The position numbers and the translations under genes were made by a program. Below the pieces are notes generated by a model. It saw nothing but the letters and a program-made list of their open reading frames with translations. It was not told the origin of the DNA and searched no databases. Of a stretch of 64,000 bases of DNA, positions 37,047 through 45,108 are shown piece after piece (the stretch's first letter is position 1; each line of letters starts with the position of its first letter). Source of the stretch: Trichormus variabilis 0441. Lineage in GTDB: Bacteria > Cyanobacteriota > Cyanobacteriia > Cyanobacteriales > Nostocaceae. The stretch covers positions 2,168,001 through 2,232,000 of the forward strand of contig NZ_CP047242.1 in NCBI RefSeq assembly GCF_009856605.1. Direction: 5' to 3'.

Positions 37047-37991
37047 TTACCTTTCTTTAATCTGTACGGTGCGATTAAAGGCATTCATGATGAGGGAGAT
37101 AGTCAAACTGAGAGAGAGATAGGTGAGCATTAGGAGTAACATGACTTCTACTGCTTTTCCTGTTTGATTAAAGGTGGTGGAGGCGACAAAATAAATGTCG
37201 GGGTAGCCGATGGCGATCGCTAAACTGGAATTTTTGGTGAGATTGAGATACTGGCTTGTGAGTGGGGGAATGATGACTCGCAAGGCTTGGGGGAAAATGA
37301 CTAGGCGCATGATTAAGCTGGGGTTTAATCCTAGCGATCGCCCTGCTTCCCATTGTCCCTTCGATACTGACTGAATCCCTCCTCGGACAATTTCCGCAAT
37401 AAAAGCTCCAGTGTAAAAAATTAGCCCCAGCAGTAAAGCAGAAAACTCTGGTGAGAATGTAAACCAAGGTAGTTCTAGTCCATTTTGGCTCAGGCTAATA
37501 AATCCCCCAAGAGAAATTTTATTATCTGCTTTGGGAAGCCCTAAAAAAACTGCAAAGTACCAAAACAACAACTGTAAAAGTAATGGGGTATTGCGGAATA
37601 TCTCTACATAAACTAAGGAAATGTTCCGCACTAACCAGTTATCAGATAATCTGGCAATTCCCGCAATGCTCCCAACAATTGTTGTCAGAATGACGCCAAC
37701 AAATGCTATTCGTAATGAATTAATTAGTCCTACCCATAAAGCCAGACTATAAGTATCAGTTGGTTTATAAGCAATCAGCGTTTCGCCGATATCAAAAGAG
37801 GCTTGCTGCTTGAGAAAATCAAAGCCAAATTGAATGCCCAATCGTTGCAAATTGCGGTTGAGATTACCTAACAGGATAGTCACTACAAATGCAGCTAAAA
37901 ATAAAGCAATCAATTGCCCAGCAATATACCAGAAGCGATTATCACGCCAAAAAGGAGGTTTTTCGTTGGTCATTGAAACTTTGCGGTGCAA
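37047..37991 (-). CDS. natG: Amino-acid ABC transporter permease (NatG-like)
   Basis: The 314-residue product is a HisM/AapQ-type permease: first helix at about residues 18-42, then a periplasmic insert, then the core with SLRIAFVGVILTTIVGSIAG, the EAA loop EAGRSLGLNPSLIMRLVIFPQAL and NLTKNSSLAIAIGYPDIY. It forms the heterodimeric channel with the neighbouring permease. The start may be ATG 37991 (MHRKVSM) or the second Met, six codons later. Confidence 0.85.
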   Translation of the reverse strand: MHRKVSMTNEKPPFWRDNRFWYIAGQLIALFLAAFVVTILLGNLNRNLQRLGIQFGFDFLKQQASFDIGETLIAYKPTDTYSLALWVGLINSLRIAFVGVILTTIVGSIAGIARLSDNWLVRNISLVYVEIFRNTPLLLQLLFWYFAVFLGLPKADNKISLGGFISLSQNGLELPWFTFSPEFSALLLGLIFYTGAFIAEIVRGGIQSVSKGQWEAGRSLGLNPSLIMRLVIFPQALRVIIPPLTSQYLNLTKNSSLAIAIGYPDIYFVASTTFNQTGKAVEVMLLLMLTYLSLSLTISLIMNAFNRTVQIKER

Positions 37992-38034
37992 TTCTTGTAT
38001 ATATATAGTCCATAGTCATTTTTTTTGCACTCGT

Positions 38035-39105
38035 CTAGCGGAACGGTGGAGAGTATAATAATCCGCCTTTTGACCACAGTTGGTTTTGACCTCGTGCTAA
38101 ATTAAGCTTTGTTTTGGGGCCGAGGTTGCGATCGTAAAGTTCGCCGTAGTTCCCTACGTGTTTGATGATTCTGGCGGCGAAGTCGTTAGTTAAACCAAGT
38201 CCTTGACCTAAATCACCTTCGGTTCCTAAAAAGCGTTTAACATCTGGGTCGTTACTAGTCGTAAATTGACCTAAATTTTGAGAATTAATCCCTAATTCTT
38301 CACCTTTAATTAGGGCATAAACTACCCAATTCACAGTATCACTCCATTTAGCATCACCTTTAGCAACTGCTGGTGCAAGTGGTTCTGAAGAAATAACTTC
38401 ATCTAAAACCACATTATCCTCCGGTTTGGGTAGGGTTGTGCGTCTGGATACTAAGGCTGAACGGTCGGCGGTGATTGCATCACAACGTCCTTCAGCATAG
38501 GTGGCGAAGGTAACGTTAACGTCTTCAAACACAACTGGCTTATAGGTGATGTTGCGCTTCCGCATTTGGTCTGCTAAGTTCTGCTCAGTTGTAGTACCTG
38601 TTTGCACACATATGGCTTTGTCTTTCAGGTCTGCTAGAGATTTGATGGCGCTATTTTTGCGAACCATGATTGCTTGACCGTCGTAAAAGACTACAGGTGC
38701 AAATTCTAGACCAACTGAGGTAGCGCGGCTGAGTGTCCAAGTAGTGTTACGGCTGAGAATATCTACTTCGCCAGTTTGCAGCGCTGTAAATCGTTCTTTA
38801 GCGCTGAGGTTACGAAATTCTACTGCATCTGGGTTGTCAAACAAAGCTGCGGCGATCGCTCGACAAACATCTACATCAATACCGCTATACTCACCATTAG
38901 TTCCCACAAAACTGAATCCTGGGACTTCGCCACTGACACCGCAAATTAACTGACCACGATTTTTAATCGTATTCCAGCGATTTGCGACTAATGTACCTCC
39001 TGAATTAGTAGATGCGTCGGTCGTTGGCGCTGAATCTCCTCCACAAGCAGTAGTCGTAAAAATTAACGATGCTCCCAGGATAATAACTAATTTATTCATA
39101 AACAT
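38035..39105 (-). CDS. natF: Polar amino-acid ABC transporter substrate-binding lipoprotein (NatF-like)
   Basis: The 356-residue product begins with a signal peptide ending in LIFTTTACGG, a plausible although imperfect lipobox (Cys about 21), then a family-3 solute-binding domain: QLICGVSGEVPGFSFVGTNG, SGIDVDVCRAIAAALF, LQTGEVDILSRNTTWTLSRA. These are typical of AapJ/NatF-type binding proteins for acidic and neutral polar amino acids. First gene of the operon; the 450-nt upstream gap should contain the promoter, but I could not find a clean GTA-N8-TAC NtcA site in it. Confidence 0.87.
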   Translation of the reverse strand: MFMNKLVIILGASLIFTTTACGGDSAPTTDASTNSGGTLVANRWNTIKNRGQLICGVSGEVPGFSFVGTNGEYSGIDVDVCRAIAAALFDNPDAVEFRNLSAKERFTALQTGEVDILSRNTTWTLSRATSVGLEFAPVVFYDGQAIMVRKNSAIKSLADLKDKAICVQTGTTTEQNLADQMRKRNITYKPVVFEDVNVTFATYAEGRCDAITADRSALVSRRTTLPKPEDNVVLDEVISSEPLAPAVAKGDAKWSDTVNWVVYALIKGEELGINSQNLGQFTTSNDPDVKRFLGTEGDLGQGLGLTNDFAARIIKHVGNYGELYDRNLGPKTKLNLARGQNQLWSKGGLLYSPPFR

Positions 39106-39305
39106 CTAAGTTAATGACCCTCCAAAAGTGTTGCTGAATACAATAAAGTTATGGCAACAAATTGATGTTTGTAATATAAGGCTTTTTGGGTACTGATAAC
39201 CATTCTATTTAATTCATGAAATTGCTCATAAAAGCTAGTAATGGGTAGTACGACAAAAATAGTATGCAGGCTTATAATTGGTCAGACATATATTAAATTT
39301 TATTT

Positions 39306-39515
39306 TTAGATATTTGGATTCAATGCCTGATGAATATCAAATAAAATATCGCATCTTTCATTAATTGAGAAACCAGATAGGCTACTCATTTGAGAATTTG
39401 AGTACCTGAGAATTCGCCAAATTTCTGTAATATGAGAAATCTGGATATATCCACCAACAGATTTATCTAGTTGTAGTAAGACTTTCTGTATCCTGACGAA
39501 AAAGAGAGCAGCCAT
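39306..39515 (-). CDS. Possible small hypothetical protein
   Basis: A 69-codon frame on - starting at ATG 39515 reads MAALFFVRIQKVLLQLDKSV and ends CDILFDIHQALNPNI. I do not recognise it. Its composition is protein-like (no low-complexity, balanced charges), and it lies divergently before the YbjN-like gene, in a 490-nt gap between natF and 39597. No clear ribosome binding site is visible. It may be chance. Confidence 0.3.
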   Translation of the reverse strand: MAALFFVRIQKVLLQLDKSVGGYIQISHITEIWRILRYSNSQMSSLSGFSINERCDILFDIHQALNPNI

Positions 39516-39596
39516 TATGTCAATTAATCCAGATGCCCCTAAAAGGTTACACTAGTCCTGGTGACAAATGCTCCACCATTTTTTCGAGAGGGTTTT

Positions 39597-40154
39597 ATGG
39601 GAGCTAACCTCAAACAAATTGCTAATTACTTAGACAAATTAGGTTGGGACTACCGTCTTGAGGAAGAAGAAGACCGCATTATTACAGGTGTGGACGCTGA
39701 CAACCTAGAAGACTTTCTCATAGTTGTCCAACTAGACGAAGAAGGAAAATTTTTTCGAGTATTTGCGCCGCAAGTTCTGGCTGGAGTACAAGACCATCCT
39801 TACAAGGGAGCTATCTTACAGACGATGCTAGCAATTTCTTGGGAAACGAAAATGCTGCAATGGGAATATGACCCGTCAGACGGTGAAATTAGAGCAATCA
39901 TTGAGTTTCCCTTAGAAGACTCGATCCTCACCGAGAGGCAATTTCATCGGTGCCTGAGTGGATTAATTCAGATTGTGGACAATATAGCTATACCCCGATT
40001 GATAGAAGTGATGAAAACAGGTCATGATCCTGGGAATATAGAACTTGGTGAAAGAATATTATTGAGTATTCAGGAAGAAGCTCCTGGATTATTAGAAATA
40101 CTAGAAAAAGCAATGGAAGCGCGAAAGAAGCGGGGTAGATTTCCTACAGAGTGA
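39597..40154 (+). CDS. YbjN-like / type III secretion chaperone-fold protein
   Basis: The 185-residue product starts at ATG 39597 after GAGAGGG (MGANLKQIANYLDKLGWDYR). The first 130 residues fit the YbjN / T3SS-chaperone-like fold: a helix, then strands (DRIITGVDADNLEDFLIVVQ, KFFRVFAPQVL), then helix and strands with FPLEDSILTERQFHRCL. The C-terminal 50 residues are helical and charged. Common in cyanobacteria; function unknown. A frame extending to 39561 has no support. Confidence 0.7.
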   Translation: MGANLKQIANYLDKLGWDYRLEEEEDRIITGVDADNLEDFLIVVQLDEEGKFFRVFAPQVLAGVQDHPYKGAILQTMLAISWETKMLQWEYDPSDGEIRAIIEFPLEDSILTERQFHRCLSGLIQIVDNIAIPRLIEVMKTGHDPGNIELGERILLSIQEEAPGLLEILEKAMEARKKRGRFPTE

Positions 40155-40340
40155 GACGCATCATCACTTAAATAGCTATCATTAACTGCATACACCACGA
40201 TAAATGGAAAGGAGCGCTGAGGATAGAGGCCAGATGTTCAAACTTTTTACCCAGGACTCAGCACTCAATACTCTTCCAAGTCAGCTATACTCCAAAGTGA
40301 TACCCTCACAATATACTGAAATTTTCTAGGGCTGGATTTT

Positions 40341-40979
40341 ATGACATCCTATGCAACCTCCTCTGCTAAAGCGGAAATGAGTGAACTTCGGCGGTTGAAA
40401 GGCCTACTACCGCCAGAATTGCAGAGCTGGGTCACGGTTGAAGGTACAACTGAGGTCAATCCACCCCTGATCCGTAGCGAAGAAATTGGTAAAGACCAGG
40501 TAGAAATTCAAATTGACTTGGTTAAATGGGATGCTCTGGCAATGGATCAGCGTAATCTGCTATTTTGGCATGAAGTAGCCCGTATTCAAAATGACACAAT
40601 TCCCAAAGATGGTTGGGAAATGGCAGCATTAGCCATTGGTTTGGGCGGTGCTGTGGGTGAGTTATGGGTACAGGATGGATTATTGTTGGTGTTGGCTTTG
40701 GCGCTGTGCGGTGTTTCTGGCTGGCGGCTGTATCAAAAGAATAATGGGGAAAAACAAATTAGAGAAGTGCTGGATGCGGATGAAAAAGCGATCGCCCTGG
40801 CAACTCGCTTCGGTTATAGTCTTCCCAATGCCTACAAAAGTCTTGGTAGCGCTTTAAAAACTCTCATTGATACTACTCCCAGTAAACGCCAACGCTCCCG
40901 CTATGAAGCCAGACTGTCGGCACTCAAACGCAGCGCTAACAAAGCAAAAGCTAAATCTAAAGCCACTGATGAAGACTAA
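40341..40979 (+). CDS. DUF3318 domain protein
   Basis: The 212-residue product matches the cyanobacterial DUF3318 family: SELRRLKGLLPPELQSWVTV, VEIQIDLVKWDALAMDQRNL, FWHEVARIQNDTIPKDGWEM, followed by two hydrophobic helices (about residues 98-130, AALAIGLGGAVGELWVQDGL and LVLALALCGVSGWRLYQ) and a Lys/Arg-rich C-terminal tail. Membrane protein of unknown role. Start is ATG 40341. It is convergent with queE. Confidence 0.85.
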   Translation: MTSYATSSAKAEMSELRRLKGLLPPELQSWVTVEGTTEVNPPLIRSEEIGKDQVEIQIDLVKWDALAMDQRNLLFWHEVARIQNDTIPKDGWEMAALAIGLGGAVGELWVQDGLLLVLALALCGVSGWRLYQKNNGEKQIREVLDADEKAIALATRFGYSLPNAYKSLGSALKTLIDTTPSKRQRSRYEARLSALKRSANKAKAKSKATDED

Positions 40980-41023
40980 GAAAAATACATGAAGTGGATA
41001 ATAACCGCATAAATCTCTCTATT

Positions 41024-41069
41024 TTTGTGCCTCTGTGGTTGAAAATTTATTTAACCCCAGAGGCACAAA
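41024..41069. repeat. Long inverted repeat between convergent genes
   Basis: TTTGTGCCTCTG (41024-41035) pairs perfectly with CAGAGGCACAAA (41058-41069), extended by GGTT (41037-41040) with AACC (41053-41056) after one mismatch. It sits between DUF3318 (+) and queE (-), where a bidirectional terminator would be useful, but T-runs are weak. Possibly a miniature interspersed repeat. Confidence 0.65.
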
Positions 41070-41213
41070 GGTAAAAGGCTACAAGATAAACTAATCTAGC
41101 CGCTCACCTCTTGCAGAGTGTATTGTACACAACGAAAAAACACTATATAGCCTTGGCCTTACAAAGTTTTTAATTTCATCAGAGAAATTTACAGAAATTT
41201 GTTGGTTTACTCT

Positions 41214-42008
41214 TCATAACTGATTTAACATTTTATGAGTCTGCGGCACGACGCGAACGTATTTTAAAAACCGTTTCATCGAAGTTTGCCACGTCAAAAC
41301 ATCTGCTGGAGCAGGAGCAAGCGCGGGTGTTTGGCTGAATTGATCAGACTCGGCTAGAGGCGTGACAGGCTGCAAAAATACAGGGATTTCAGGACTGACA
41401 TCTGCTACAAGTAAAGCCGCACGTTCCAATTCAGCTAAGTCTGTGCGATGAGAGATAATTATTTTGACAAAAGTCTCTGATTGTGAATGACAAAGTTGAA
41501 GGAATTGGGAATGTGCTTGCCAATGAGATTCACCACTGACACTAGGGAGTTTCAAATCCATACCCACAGAGTCTAGATAGGGTAAAATCGTAGCCAATTG
41601 TTCTGGGCGATGTCCGCCAGTCTCTAGGTATATAGGTAAACCAGTGAGCGATCGCACTTTGGGCAAAAATTCCTGTAAAAAAGGAGCATGAAGAAGCGGT
41701 TCTCCACCGGTCAAGCTAATGCTATCGTGTAGACAAGGTAAATTTTGCCTTTCAACCCATTCGATGAGAGTGGTTAGAGGGACAGGATTTGGGTGACTTT
41801 CAAAATCTCGCAGTCCTGGCGATCGTTCTATCCTACAACTAGCAGGCGCATTCCATGTGTGGGCGCTATCGCAAAAGTGACAGCGCAAGTCACAAAAAGC
41901 AAAGCGAATAAAAATTTGACGTGTCCCGACATTCAGTCCTTCCCCTTGAATAGCAGAAAAGACCTCAACCAGGCGTGCAGTAGGTTCGGCTGTAGTTTTA
42001 GCAGTCAT
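41214..42008 (-). CDS. queE: 7-carboxy-7-deazaguanine synthase
   Basis: Radical-SAM enzyme of queuosine/7-deazaguanine synthesis, converting CPH4 to CDG. The 264-residue product has FSAIQGEGLNVGTRQIFIR, the [4Fe-4S] motif CDLRCHFC (Cys39, Cys43, Cys46; C-x3-C-x2-C), the glycine-rich SLTGGEPLLH and a YLETGGHRPEQL strand. I use ATG 42008 (MTAKTTAEPT); a GTG at 42029 would add seven residues and no site upstream decides. Other queuosine genes are not in this window. Confidence 0.92.
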   Translation of the reverse strand: MTAKTTAEPTARLVEVFSAIQGEGLNVGTRQIFIRFAFCDLRCHFCDSAHTWNAPASCRIERSPGLRDFESHPNPVPLTTLIEWVERQNLPCLHDSISLTGGEPLLHAPFLQEFLPKVRSLTGLPIYLETGGHRPEQLATILPYLDSVGMDLKLPSVSGESHWQAHSQFLQLCHSQSETFVKIIISHRTDLAELERAALLVADVSPEIPVFLQPVTPLAESDQFSQTPALAPAPADVLTWQTSMKRFLKYVRVVPQTHKMLNQL

Positions 42009-42194
42009 GGGTGTAATATGCGATCGCACTACGTCGATGCAACAACAAGTATGTTTTTTAGCTTCTTGTTCTATTGTGAATCTTTGTAGGCAATCTCTAG
42101 TCTGATCCTGAGTAACTAACTATGAGTCATTACTCCTACTGATTAACATAAGGTTAGGTAATTTTCTAGAACAAAATAATGTGTGGCAGATTAA

Positions 42195-43250
42195 ATGTAC
42201 ATGGCAACCAAAGTGCAGAGCTTCATGACTAGCCAACCCACAGAGGTAAATTTTCTAGTTACCACCCTAAATGAAACCCTAATAGTGCAGGTTCCTGTCC
42301 GATTAAGCGTGCTGGAAGCAGTGGGCTTTAAGCAAACCTGCCAAGAATTAACCAAAGGAAACTCTCATCCCAAGGAAATCATTATTGATTTTCAACAAAC
42401 TACCTTTATGGATAGCAGTGGCTTGGGGGCCTTAGTTAGTAACTTTAAAACCACTAAAGAAAAAGGAATTGTCATGATCCTGCGGAATGTCACTCCTCAG
42501 GTCATGGCAGTATTAAACCTCACCGGACTAGATAAAGTTTTTTCTATTGAACCCAGTAGCAATATATCCCCAACAGAAGCTGAGAATGCTTTAGATAATC
42601 AGAAAGCTTCTACTCGTAAAATAGAGCAACTACCTACCACTCATCCCTCTGTTGCATCCTGGACTAAACGATTTTTGGATATTATTGGCGCTTTAGTGGG
42701 TTTGGTAATCACGGGAATTTTGTGTATTCCCATTGTGATTGCAATTCAAATCGATGACCCAGGCCCCATTTTCTTTGGACAAATCCGTTGTGGTTGGATG
42801 GGTAAACGCTTCAAAATTTGGAAATTTCGCTCCATGTGTGTGGATGCGGAAGCGAAAAAATCTCAAGTTGAGAACCAGGTACAGGGGGCTTTTTTCAAGA
42901 ATGAAAACGATCCTAGAATTACACGAGTAGGCAGATTTTTACGGCGTACTAGTCTGGATGAATTTCCTCAATTTTGGAATGTTTTGAAAGGAGATATGAG
43001 TTTAGTAGGGACTAGACCACCTACACCCGATGAAGTAGAACGCTATGAAGTACCAGAATGGCAACGTTTGGATGTTAAACCCGGTATGACTGGGGAATGG
43101 CAAGTAAATGGTAGGTCTAAAGTTCGTAGTTTTGAAGATGTAATTCGTCTAGATTTGCTATATCAAAAAAACTGGAGCTTGATGTATGATTTGAAGCTAA
43201 TTTTCAAAACTGTAGCTATTCTATTTAATAGAAATAGTGGCGCTTATTAG
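42195..43250 (+). CDS. STAS domain fused to a polyprenyl-phosphate sugar phosphotransferase
   Basis: Residues about 20-115 form a STAS (anti-sigma-factor antagonist) domain: EIIIDFQQTTFMDSSGLGAL contains the DSSGLG serine that is phosphorylated in such domains. From about residue 150 a bacterial sugar transferase follows: one membrane helix (LDIIGALVGLVITGILCIPI), KRFKIWKFRSMCVDAE, RTSLDEFPQFWNVLKGDMS, LVGTRPPTPDE and GMTGEWQVNGRS, the HepC/WbaP-like initiating enzyme that loads a sugar phosphate onto undecaprenyl phosphate. The fusion suggests exopolysaccharide priming controlled by phosphorylation. A terminator follows. Confidence 0.88.
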   Translation: MYMATKVQSFMTSQPTEVNFLVTTLNETLIVQVPVRLSVLEAVGFKQTCQELTKGNSHPKEIIIDFQQTTFMDSSGLGALVSNFKTTKEKGIVMILRNVTPQVMAVLNLTGLDKVFSIEPSSNISPTEAENALDNQKASTRKIEQLPTTHPSVASWTKRFLDIIGALVGLVITGILCIPIVIAIQIDDPGPIFFGQIRCGWMGKRFKIWKFRSMCVDAEAKKSQVENQVQGAFFKNENDPRITRVGRFLRRTSLDEFPQFWNVLKGDMSLVGTRPPTPDEVERYEVPEWQRLDVKPGMTGEWQVNGRSKVRSFEDVIRLDLLYQKNWSLMYDLKLIFKTVAILFNRNSGAY

Positions 43251-43325
43251 CAGATTTATATGATTGGGTGACCAACAAAACCCATTGCTGCCATTAACTA
43301 AATACAATCATTTTGTAAAATCACC

Positions 43326-43364
43326 AAGAATCTCTGATGAGAATATCAGGGATTCTTATTTTTT
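43326..43364 (+). terminator. Rho-independent terminator after the STAS-sugar transferase gene
   Basis: AAGAATCTCTGAT (43326-43338) pairs with ATCAGGGATTCTT (43345-43357) over 13 bp with one wobble, 6-nt loop, followed by ATTTTTTATT. Strong intrinsic terminator; it separates the gene from the AT-rich patch downstream. Confidence 0.9.
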
Positions 43365-43627
43365 ATTAAAAATAATTTTGCAGTATTTAAGTAGGTTTTT
43401 ATTTTATTGAAATTAATGCCAAGATGGCTTATGGCGAAACATGGAAGGCGATATTATTAATTAGTATTTGCAGGAATATCACAACTCGAACAATATTCAT
43501 AAACTTTACGGAAATGCTGAATTACAAATTTATCTGCGTCCATTTGCAGTTATTTTTTTCTGCCTCTAATTCATTGGTATGATAATCACTACAGATTTTA
43601 TTGGAAAATAATAGTATCAGGGCAATT

Positions 43628-44521
43628 ATGATAACAATCGTTAAAAAAGTTCGCAACGAAATAATTAGAAAAATATATCGAATACCATTGTTTAGTAATA
43701 CGGCTGATATTGCATATCAAACAGCGATCACTCAACATACTAATCATCTACCATATCTTGCAGACAGTGATTTATCTTTGGTTAAAAATCTTCAAGAAGA
43801 AGGGATTGTGATAACTTCATTAACAGAATTATCAATTCCCTCTACGATGGAAATGCTCCAAGCGGCAAAACTTTTGAAGACAAAAATACCGATAAATATT
43901 GCTGGAAATCAAAATGAATTTACTGTTCATGCTTCCTCTGAGCAAATTAGAGAGCATTCTAGTATTTTCTTCTGGGGACTTCAGGAGAGATTACTTAATA
44001 TCGTAGAAAACTATCTTGGTTTGTCAGTAGCTTATCATGGTGCTTATTTTCGGCGAGATATTAACAATCAAGTGCGAAAAAAATCTCGATTATGGCATCT
44101 GGATAAAGAAGACAGGAAGATGCTCAAAATTATTATTTATCTTAACGATGTAAATGAAGATGGTGGGCCTTTTGAATATATCCCCAAGTCTTTGACTTCG
44201 CATATTTCTAAGTCTTTGAAATATGATGATACTTATATAAAGGATGAGACTATGGATCAGGTTGTATCTTCATCTTATTGGCAGCCCTGCACAGGAAAAT
44301 CTGGGGCAGTGATTTTTGTTGATACTGCTAATATTTTTCATAGAGGAAAACTACCTCTATCTTCAGACCGATTGTCAATATTTTTCGATTACACTACTAG
44401 ACAACCAAAACACCCATTTTATTGCAAGTCTTCTCTGAGCAACAAAGATTTATTGGCTGTTAGTGCAGAACTATCTGAAAATCAAAAACAATGTATATTT
44501 TGGCAGCACAATTATAATTAA
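43628..44521 (+). CDS. 2-oxoglutarate/Fe(II)-dependent oxygenase (PhyH-like)
   Basis: The 297-residue product, starting at ATG 43628 (MITIVKKVRNEIIRKIYRIP), carries the facial triad of 2OG oxygenases: H157-x-D159 in RLWHLDKED, distal H238 in NIFHRGK, and R248 ten residues later for 2OG binding, on a jelly-roll pattern with LKIIIYLNDVNEDGGPFEYI, as in phytanoyl-CoA dioxygenase (PhyH)-like proteins. Substrate unknown. Composition is AT-rich and codon use differs from the ribosomal region. It is followed after 590 nt by an MFS exporter, hinting at a small accessory pathway. Confidence 0.8.
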   Translation: MITIVKKVRNEIIRKIYRIPLFSNTADIAYQTAITQHTNHLPYLADSDLSLVKNLQEEGIVITSLTELSIPSTMEMLQAAKLLKTKIPINIAGNQNEFTVHASSEQIREHSSIFFWGLQERLLNIVENYLGLSVAYHGAYFRRDINNQVRKKSRLWHLDKEDRKMLKIIIYLNDVNEDGGPFEYIPKSLTSHISKSLKYDDTYIKDETMDQVVSSSYWQPCTGKSGAVIFVDTANIFHRGKLPLSSDRLSIFFDYTTRQPKHPFYCKSSLSNKDLLAVSAELSENQKQCIFWQHNYN

Positions 44522-44694
44522 ATTTACTATTACTTTGAGTTTTTCACCATAATCACTTATACAAATAGGTTTACCAATATCTCAGTTACAGTACAGCCGT
44601 TAATGAATAATTGGGACGGTACGATAGCGATCGCCTAACTATAACATGGAGTTTCGACAAGCCTCACTTGTAACACATCTTTTAATTATTTAAG

Positions 44695-44796
44695 ATGGCG
44701 GTAAAATTTATCACTAGTGATGTAAAAGAGTTAAATTATGGCTACCCTATTCATTCCGTGGATTCCGCCGATAGTTCCGCCATCTGTCCAGTATAA
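44695..44796 (+). CDS. Micro-ORF, 33 residues, hypothetical
   Basis: ATG at 44695 opens MAVKFITSDVKELNYGYPIH and continues with an Asp/Ser-rich segment ending AICPV. No ribosome binding site is evident. Its layout (charged first half, small-residue second half with one Cys) is compatible with a peptide precursor but equally with chance. It overlaps the micro-ORF at 44738 in another frame; at most one is real. Confidence 0.15.
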   Translation: MAVKFITSDVKELNYGYPIHSVDSADSSAICPV

Positions 44797-44812
44797 TATT
44801 TTACTTTTTTAA
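44738..44812 (+). CDS. Micro-ORF, 24 residues, hydrophobic and proline-rich
   Basis: ATG 44738 is preceded by AAAGAG with seven bases spacing, a fair ribosome binding site. It encodes MATLFIPWIPPIVPPSVQYN and four more hydrophobic residues. I do not recognise it. It lies between an oxygenase and an exporter, which is why it is listed; no family evidence supports it. Confidence 0.2.
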   Translation: MATLFIPWIPPIVPPSVQYNILLF

Positions 44813-45108
44813 TAACTAACTGTAGCAACTGCTGTTGTAGTTTTGTGATTTGTCATGGTAGCATATGCTTCGTTGTTTTATTGGCTAACTTTTCTATACA
44901 CAAATAGTAAGCACGCAAACTTTATGCAAGTCTAATATTAAGCCATATTAAATATTGATGGCATTTGGTAATGATTTAGTCAGACCAAACTGTATTGACA
45001 ACTTTTGAACTTATGAAGAGGGAAAGAGGATAGGTTTTCACTACTCTTTACTCTGAAATCTCTAGTTTCATCAAAGTTTTGCAGAGACTTTTAAACAAGG
45101 AATATCTG

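Larger units (their letters stand above)
44522..45108. other. 587-nt AT-rich gap between oxygenase and exporter
   Basis: Holds two overlapping micro-ORFs (44695-44796 and 44738-44812) and otherwise stops in all frames. One HIP1 octamer is present near 44627. Promoter of the exporter gene probably lies in the last 150 nt. No strong terminator is visible after the oxygenase. Confidence 0.4.

Noticed and set aside
38744..38953. 69-codon + frame opposite natF
   Set aside because: Antisense shadow of the solute-binding protein gene.
39106..39305. NtcA box upstream of natF
   Set aside because: No GTA-N8-TAC with proper spacing was found; near matches differ in at least two conserved bases.
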